64,000 nucleotides of DNA from Xestospongia bergquistia (Eukaryota; Porifera; Demospongiae; Haplosclerida; Petrosiidae). A program made the translations under genes and the position numbers. The notes under the pieces are model-generated. The model was not told the origin of the DNA. It was given only the letters and a program-made list of their open reading frames with translations, and did not search any database. Location: positions 5,001-69,000 of the forward strand of contig OZ014425.1 in NCBI GenBank assembly GCA_963965975.1. Reading direction: 5' to 3'. Positions 57,822 to 64,000 of this stretch are shown here, piece by piece (position 1 is the stretch's first letter; each line of letters begins with the position of its first letter).

Positions 57822-58067
57822 ACATTGCAGTACTTTCTATACATAGCAGTACTTTCTATATGTTGCAGTACTTTCTATACATTGCAGTACTTTCTATATG
57901 TTGCAGTACTTTCTATACATTGCAGTACTTTCTATATGTTGCAGTACCTTCTATATGTTGCAGTACTTTCTATACATTGCAGTACTTTCTATATGTTGCA
58001 GTACTTTCTATATGTTGCAGTACTTTCTATACATTGCAGTACTTTCTATGTGTTGCAGTACTCTCTA
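57822..58067. repeat. 19-bp minisatellite, about 13 units
   Basis: Units alternate between ACATTGCAGTACTTTCTAT and ATGTTGCAGTACTTTCTAT. The orthologous positions after exon B in copies 1 (about 53164-53238) and 2 (about 55480-55575) have only a few units. Each unit contains a pyrimidine-rich tract followed by TTGCAG, a 3' splice-site-like string on the plus strand. Confidence 0.9.
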
Positions 58068-58188
58068 GTTCCAGTACTCTATGTTGTAATATACAGTATT
58101 ATATCAAGACTTTTGTGCTTTGTACTATTTAATCAAATGTTTTTGGCAAGGACTCTCGTTTATTTCATAAATTTTGAATTTTCAAATG

Positions 58189-61100
58189 TTAAATTCTTTT
58201 ATATTTTTTCCAAGCTCTTTGAATAGTAATAGCAGCTTTAATACATTGTCTAATACGAGTCACTCTTGCCTTTTGTTGTTGTAAAGCTGTTGTGTAATGT
58301 TTTTCACCTGTCTCTCTTGATAAACTGATGTTAATAATTTTATCCTCAGGTGACTGAGGTATTCCCATATCTTCATTCCCAGTCCTGGTACCAGTCTGAG
58401 TCTTAGGACTAATCATAGTCATAGTTCCAGTTTTAATATTACTCTTAGTAGTTATATCCTCATTTCCAGTTTTCATAATGGTTTGAATTTTAGGAGTGAT
58501 GTCCTCATTTCCAGTCCTGGTACCAGTCTGTGTCTTATGACTGACCTTACTAGTAGGTGTGGTAGATGTGCTTTGTAGTAATTGATACTTAAGAGTTGCT
58601 AGACGATGACGTGTTGCAGTTTCTTTTAGTTCAAGTTGCTTTTCAAGCTGAGAGAGGCGTAATTGGTTAATCTTGTCTTGTATCTGGTCATATTACAGTA
58701 ATAATAGTGCCATATTAACAATACTATTGTACCTCATGTCCTCCAGTGACTTGTAGAGGTCCATTTGAAGGACTTTTATTTGATTTTACTATTTCAAGAG
58801 AACGACGACTCTCAGATAATTTTTGTATTAATTTACTCTATAAATAATAAAATAAAAATTGATTTCAAAAGATAAACTCTTACTTCTTTTAATTTGAGTT
58901 GTTGTTCTACTAATTTTTCTTTAATGATGTCATCCATTGTTGCTCCAGCAGGATTCTTTTCTAGACTCACAACTCTAGTATGTTGAGCTGAAAGTTGTTC
59001 AGAGACTAGACTCAATTCATAGCTATTATAACACATTCAACTATTATTTAATGTAATATATATAATGTACTTACTTTAACTGGTTTACTTGTAACTGAAG
59101 TTTTAAACATGTTACATTATCTTCTAAAAATTGTCTCTCCATTTCCAAAGCAATCTCTTTCTCAGGACTTGTTGAAGAAATATGTCCTCTATTTGATGAA
59201 TGTTTACCTGTACCAGAATGAGATGAGAGTGGGTCTTTACTAGCATGAACTGAGAGTGAGTCTTTACCAGAATGAGATGAGAGTGAGTCTTTACCAGAGT
59301 GAGATGAGGGGTTATCTTTACCAGAATGAGGTGAGAGTGGGTCTTTACCAGAATGAGGTGAGAGTGGGTCTTTACCAGAGTGAAGTGGCTGGTGATTACT
59401 GGAATGAGGTAAGCGCTTAGAGTGAGATGAGCAATGATCATTAACATAGAGTTGATCTTTAGTGTGAGATGACCACTGATGAGGTGAGAGTTGAGGCAAA
59501 TGTTGATCAATTGAATTATTAGATTGAAGTGTATGTTGCTCTCTTTTAAATTTAATTGGAGATTTAAGAGATGTACTAGATTTAGTTGGAACTATTTTAG
59601 TATCCTCTTTGGTCTCTTCTTCATGCAAACTCACAAAGCCACTACTATAATTAGATGATAAATTGGATTGCTTTCTATCTTTTAAAGCATGTAATATAAC
59701 ATCTCTTAATACAAACAAGCATTCTTGAAATTTAACAGAAGTATTAATCCCTACATTGAATGAGGACAGCTCCTTAATTAGTTACCTAATAATAATCAAT
59801 AATTACCTGCAGCAACAGGGTTATGTAATCGTCCATGTAGAAATTCATATAACACTTTATGACAAAGAGTCTTATCTTCTGATGTCAAAATCTGGTTACT
59901 CTCCTGGTAATTATTATATTAATAACTAAATAATTATTATAATATAGTTATACCTCATTACATTGAACATGTGATAGTTTATTTTCAAGTTCTGATATTT
60001 TTTCTTTCAACTGACGAATAATTGCTTTGTCATCAAGTTCTTCATTACGTCTAATAAAAGAGACATGGTCACATGATAATCATGTGACATAAATGTACCT
60101 GGCTTTATTAGAAATACATGCAACTCGCTGTGCAAATCGACAAGTTGATACTGTCTCAAACATATTTTTTTGTTCAGCAGACACAGTAGCTATCATAGCA
60201 GTCACACAATTACCTCCTAAGCTATCTCGTAACACCATTGTTAATAAAGAGTTACGATAGGGGACAAACCCACGGCTGGCACAACGACTAGTTGGCCTGA
60301 CATCTTGTAGACTATGACTTTGTCTTTGAAGTGTAACTATAACATGTTCTAAATGATGAAGTGATAAATTTATATATTTAGCTTCTTCTAAAATCTGTCC
60401 ATCGACTCTAGTTTTAGCAACTCTTTCTGATCCAGCTAAATCTACCAGATTAAGTTTAGATCTACAACAACAGACAATGTTAGCAACATCTATTATGTTG
60501 TATTAATGTACCTAATTCTTGTATCAGATCCATGTTGTTGAGCTGTTAACATTAATGTAAATATTGTGTGAGAACGTGAAGAGCTAGCATTCATAACTGT
60601 TTCAGCTACTTTACGACAAGTGCTTCCCTATGTATAAAAATTAATTACACACATGATTATAGGAGTATACCTCAAATAATAGATTAAGTGCTACTTGTTC
60701 AGTTGTAGCTAAATGAATTGACAAATTTTTAACATGAATTTCTCCATTTAGTCCTTCAGTTACTTTGACCTATAACAAAGATATTAATAGTATAGTTAAA
60801 TGGAGTAACATTACTTTGGGTAAGGCAGTACTTAGAGTGGCTGTTCTGCTGGCAGGATTTAATAGATCATAACCAGTATCTTGATAAATTTCCATGTAAG
60901 AAATATGTAAGGTGATATCTTCATTAATTTGTCTCTCCTCAATAGCCTTATATATAGTGGAGATAACTCGAGGTATCAACCCACGCTCATTATAATATCG
61001 TGCACTACCTTCAATAGTATATGTTTTACCAGATGCAGTTTGTCCATATGCAAATATCGTACCATTATAGCCCTCCAAAAACTTGTCTACTATATGTTTA

Positions 61101-61324
61101 GCTACAATATTAAACACTTCATCTTGAGTATTGGATTGTGTGAATACATGTTTGAATGGAAAAATATATTCTTTATAATGAGGTTCAGCAAACCGAGAGT
61201 ATGTCTCATCACTTTTCACTCCAAATTTTATTTTGATTTCATTGTTAGCAGTTGTTAGATCCTTGTAATATTGTGTAGGTAGAGGAGGAGGTCGAACTCG
61301 AGCATATACAGCTATCTGGGACAT
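58189..61324 (-). CDS. KIF6: Kinesin-9 family motor protein KIF6-like
   Basis: Ciliary kinesin of the KIF6 branch. The start at 61324 gives MSQIAVYARVRPPPL. The motor domain shows GYNGTIFAYGQTASGKTYTI (P-loop at about residues 94-101, with Ala where Gly is usual), ISYMEIYQDTGYDLLNP, NASSSRSHTIF (switch I), [15 protein letters not shown] (switch II), YINLSLHHLEH and LRDSLGGNCVTAMIATVS. The KIF6-type GYDLLNP and NLSLHHLE blocks separate it from KIF9. Downstream are coiled coils, a Ser/His-rich segment with about six HSGKDPLS-type decapeptide repeats (about 59210-59390), TQTGTRTGNED-type repeats and a terminal IQ motif (AAITIQRAWKKYK). Roughly 850-900 aa. Introns are about 45-60 bp. It is head-to-head with TTC17 (80 bp between starts), with an X-box match between them. 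Confidence 0.9.
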
Positions 61325-61336
61325 ATCTCATTGTTT

Positions 61337-61349
61337 GTTACCTAGCAAC
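61337..61349. promoter_or_regulatory. RFX X-box in the KIF6-TTC17 bidirectional promoter
   Basis: GTTACCTAGCAAC fits RYYNYY-N1-RRNRAC exactly and resembles the canonical ciliary X-box. It begins 13 bp upstream of the KIF6 start codon and is about 56 bp from the TTC17 start. Confidence 0.65.
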
Positions 61350-61404
61350 GTTACAACGATTACAAGCCAGCCACACCCATTCTGCAGATGAGGGTGTATT
61401 TGCA

Positions 61405-64000
61405 ATGCTTCTCCAGTTTTATTTATGTTTTTTTAGCTGTCTCTTTACTTTATCTGAATCGTCCAATCACTGGATTGTGACTGAAGAAGGAAGAATTAAG
61501 TCTCAGGTATATATGTATTGTTTCTATTGTAAACTTCTTATATTCTTTTAGAGTAGTTCTCCCTATGATCTTCGCCAATCACATGATTTAATAGCTCTCC
61601 TTAAACAAGAACAAAGATTTATTAAACTTCACATTCTACGGCAACAACTTGTTCATTATAAGCATCAATTTTTGGAGATATTAGATTTGCAAAATTATTT
61701 CAAAGTTTCTTCTGAACAGCTTGATAATCCAGATTGTACAACAGCAAAGAGTTTATCATTTCATGATCTGACTCCTTTAACAGTCATACCATTAGAAGAG
61801 AAAGGGATTAGGTATGTTATTATGGATATATCTAATGTTCTACTTTCTTATAGTCATCATGACTTCCTTGATCCTGCTCCACCTTCAAAAGAGCCACACT
61901 GCAGCCATTTCTCTGACTTACCTTTTACGATGTCCTCTATGGCACACTTAGCAGGAGTCCAAAACAAAGACTCACTTAATGGAAGATCTGAACTCTTTCT
62001 TTTATTGCCATTCTATTTACAGATAAATGAGTTTGGTAACTCACTCTACCAGGGACTACAGAGAGTGAGTATATCTTTTAATGATCCCTTCATTTATATC
62101 CTTAATTAGAACACCACATCATGGGTGTTATATAATTTAGCTGCTATATATTGGAGAGTAAGAGGTGAACCAAGCCAAGCTATTGATTGTATCCAACAAG
62201 CATTGTACTACTCACCAAGGTATATATCTCACTATACATCCATTTTACTAGTTATTGATCCATTTAGCCAATATCATGATATAGCATTACTACATCTAAC
62301 AAATGTATTATATCTATCTGATCAAATATATGATGCACTAATACCACTAAAAGCAGCTTTGTCATTCTCTACATCTCGTGGAATTCTATTCTATACTTTA
62401 GGAAAGATATATGCAGTAAGTTATGAACTAAAACTATTATATTTATTACCTTATATGGTAATAGAATTTAGGATATCTTAGTGAATCTGTTAGTGCCTTA
62501 GAGACAGCATTTTATTATAAAGCTCAAAATAAAGACCTCCTTTCACTTCGACAGTCACTCTTATGTGATATAACTGCTCAACAACTTAAACATCATCACA
62601 TTGACAAAATAATGGACACTAAACAGTTATTACATCAATTTTACAATATACTTTCTGAGGCCCATCGTCATAGTGTGTTAGACTCATCAAACTTGTTTTC
62701 AAACTGGATTAACCTCTTAGTTGAAACTGCTACATATGATCCCTACATCTTCAGATATAATAAACAGTCTCATACAAGGGATAAGCAGATTCATTCCTAT
62801 GCCAGTGATAAGCAGACGCATTCCTATACTAGTGATGATTTGGAGATACTCTTGAGGTCTGCAGTAGAAGATATTACATTATTAGAGAACAAATGTGACA
62901 ACTGGACACGCCCTTTATCTCTTGAAATAACTTTAAAGAAAATATTGGCAACACAGCAAAATGCTAAACCTAAAATACGTTTAGTTCGAGAGAGTTGTCA
63001 TAGTAACAAGTCAGCCAATATCAACACGTGTTCTCATGTTATTTCTCAATTTTATCCTCATCCAGTATGCCCTGTTGTGCATATCAAAAACCACACCCAC
63101 CAAAATAATACTCAATATAAAGTACCAGCACAAAAAGTAAAGAAATCTTCAAAATATACTGAAGCTTACAGGCGAATGGAATTTTTACCATATACTGCAC
63201 TCCCCGCTTCATTAGAACAAGTAATATTTCCAAACCACACCCCCTCATCAACAAATGACTATAATGATCCTTATTGGCCTACAAAGACACAATGTCTTGA
63301 ACTAGTAGAAGGACTAACTGATAATCTTCCTCGATTTACTGGTACCTTTCTAACACCAGAAGCTCGTGGAATAAGGTATACCAATGTACTCCACTACTGA
63401 AGTACATATCTGCACCAAACTTGTATTTAATCCATACTTTTAATTAGTTACTTTTGATGCAATAATTAGAATTAGAATATATCTCTAAATATGAGGCTAT
63501 TTAATAATTAGCAATTAACTAGCAAATCTACTAATTATAGATATGCAATTACTTCACTTGAACCTAAGTGACATTAATATTACTACTTACAATATGTTAC
63601 ATTAGATTTTATAATAATATATATATATATATATTGTAGTTTTAAGGAGTTGTTAGCTGATGTCCCATTGTTGTCATGGCAACAGGCTCCTTATTGTACT
63701 AACATCACAGATTTACCATTCAGTATGATAACTATGGATCATTTAGAGGGTGTGGCTAATAGACACAGTCTTGCATCAGGAGAACCTGTAGCAGAAGCAG
63801 GACTAAAACAAGTAGGATGTGTCAATTTATCATTTACTATATATTCTTGTCTGTAGTTATTAGTAACTGCAGTTGAAGATGCTACTGGTAGTAGATATAC
63901 AGTTAAAGAAGCAGCTCAGAGAGTAATGAGTGCATTATATAAGGTACTAGTAATAAATTGTGTACTATGTCATCATTTTATCAATAGCATGGACATCATT
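61405..64000 (+). CDS. TTC17: Tetratricopeptide repeat protein 17 (TTC17), 3' end outside window
   Basis: TPR protein linked in vertebrates to actin organisation and ciliogenesis. The start at 61405 gives MLLQFYLCFFSCLFTLS, a signal-peptide-like segment, followed by NHWIVTEEGRIKSQ, the TTC17 N-terminal signature. Later exons show SSPYDLRQSHDLIALLKQEQ, then CSHFSDLPFTMSSMAHLAGV, then WVLYNLAAIYWRVRGEPSQA with IDCIQQALYYSPR, then the TPR-like YHDIALLHLTNVLYLSDQIY. The C-terminal half has YWPTKTQCLELVEGLTDNLP and CTNITDLPFSMITMDHLEGV. Two diverged copies of the DLPFxMxxMxHLxGVxNxxSL block occur, as in vertebrate TTC17. Introns are mostly about 42-50 bp, but one is 264 bp (63376-63639) with an AT microsatellite. 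The coding region continues past the window. Confidence 0.9.

Larger units (their letters stand above)
56673..58188. repeat. Unit 3 of the tandem duplication, up to the intact KIF6 gene
   Basis: Promoter region, mini-gene copy 3 and the 19-bp minisatellite, then the 3' end of the complete KIF6. This unit is the likely ancestral arrangement from which units 1 and 2 were copied. Confidence 0.8.

Noticed and set aside
57729-58226. 165-codon open frame running through the 19-bp minisatellite, and a second one in another frame
   Set aside because: The repeat is open in more than one frame because its unit lacks stops; the frame overlaps exon B out of phase and gives low-complexity sequence.

Overview
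The window is animal nuclear DNA with compact gene structure. The protein-coding genes are metazoan orthologues: KIF9, WDR45/WIPI4, CPSF6/7, SIAH, CSTF2, liprin-alpha, RRP15, thymidylate synthase, myotrophin, KIF6 and TTC17. They are split by many introns of only about 42-60 bp and packed head-to-head or tail-to-tail with gaps of tens of bases. An AT-rich genome with such tiny introns and this non-bilaterian-looking gene set fits a demosponge of the Amphimedon type. That assignment is inference, since no taxonomic search was possible.

Layout. (1) Bases 1-2413 hold an eight-exon, transposon-associated DUF7869-type gene that is open throughout except for one frameshift in an A9 run. (2) Bases 3062-25870 are almost wholly satellite DNA. 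Family S1 (monomer about 127 bp) carries repeated TTTGGCGCCAAA and ACGCGT palindromes. Family S2 (monomer about 330-345 bp) carries several inverted repeats. A 3,155-bp block made of both families is duplicated in tandem at 13435-19744, and S1 also shows a higher-order period of about 3.8-3.9 kb. (3) Bases 25871-31400 are gene-poor, with a MITE-like element, minisatellites and a duplicated pair of possible micro-exons. (4) Bases 31407-51340 are a dense housekeeping block: KIF9(-), DUF4476-like(+), WDR45(+), CPSF6/7(-), SIAH(+), CSTF2(-), liprin-alpha(-), a RING-H2 ligase(+), a TRAF-like ligase(-), RRP15(-), TYMS(+), MTPN(-). (5) Bases 51905-58188 hold about 2.34-kb units containing three small Cys/His-rich genes (+). 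Two decayed 3' fragments of KIF6 (-) lie between them, and the complete KIF6 gene (58189-61324, -) follows. (6) TTC17 (+) starts at 61405 and runs off the window.

Functional themes. Two mRNA 3'-end processing factors (CPSF6/7 and CSTF2) flank SIAH, and the SIAH and CSTF2 stop codons overlap on opposite strands. Both kinesin-9 genes, KIF9 and KIF6, have RFX X-box matches a few bases upstream of their start codons, in promoters shared with divergent neighbours, as expected of ciliary genes. CACGTG E-boxes recur in the housekeeping promoters. NRF1-like and E2F-like sites precede CSTF2 and TYMS respectively.

The best candidate for an undescribed system is the three-copy Cys/His mini-gene array. 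Each copy has an inducible-looking TATA promoter, a start exon of a few codons and two alternative, phase-compatible terminal exons that encode related zinc-binding-like modules (A and B). Exon B is essentially invariant among copies. Exon A differs between copies 2 and 3 only by amino-acid-changing substitutions, and in copy 1 the whole exon-A segment is a divergent cassette inside an otherwise near-identical unit.
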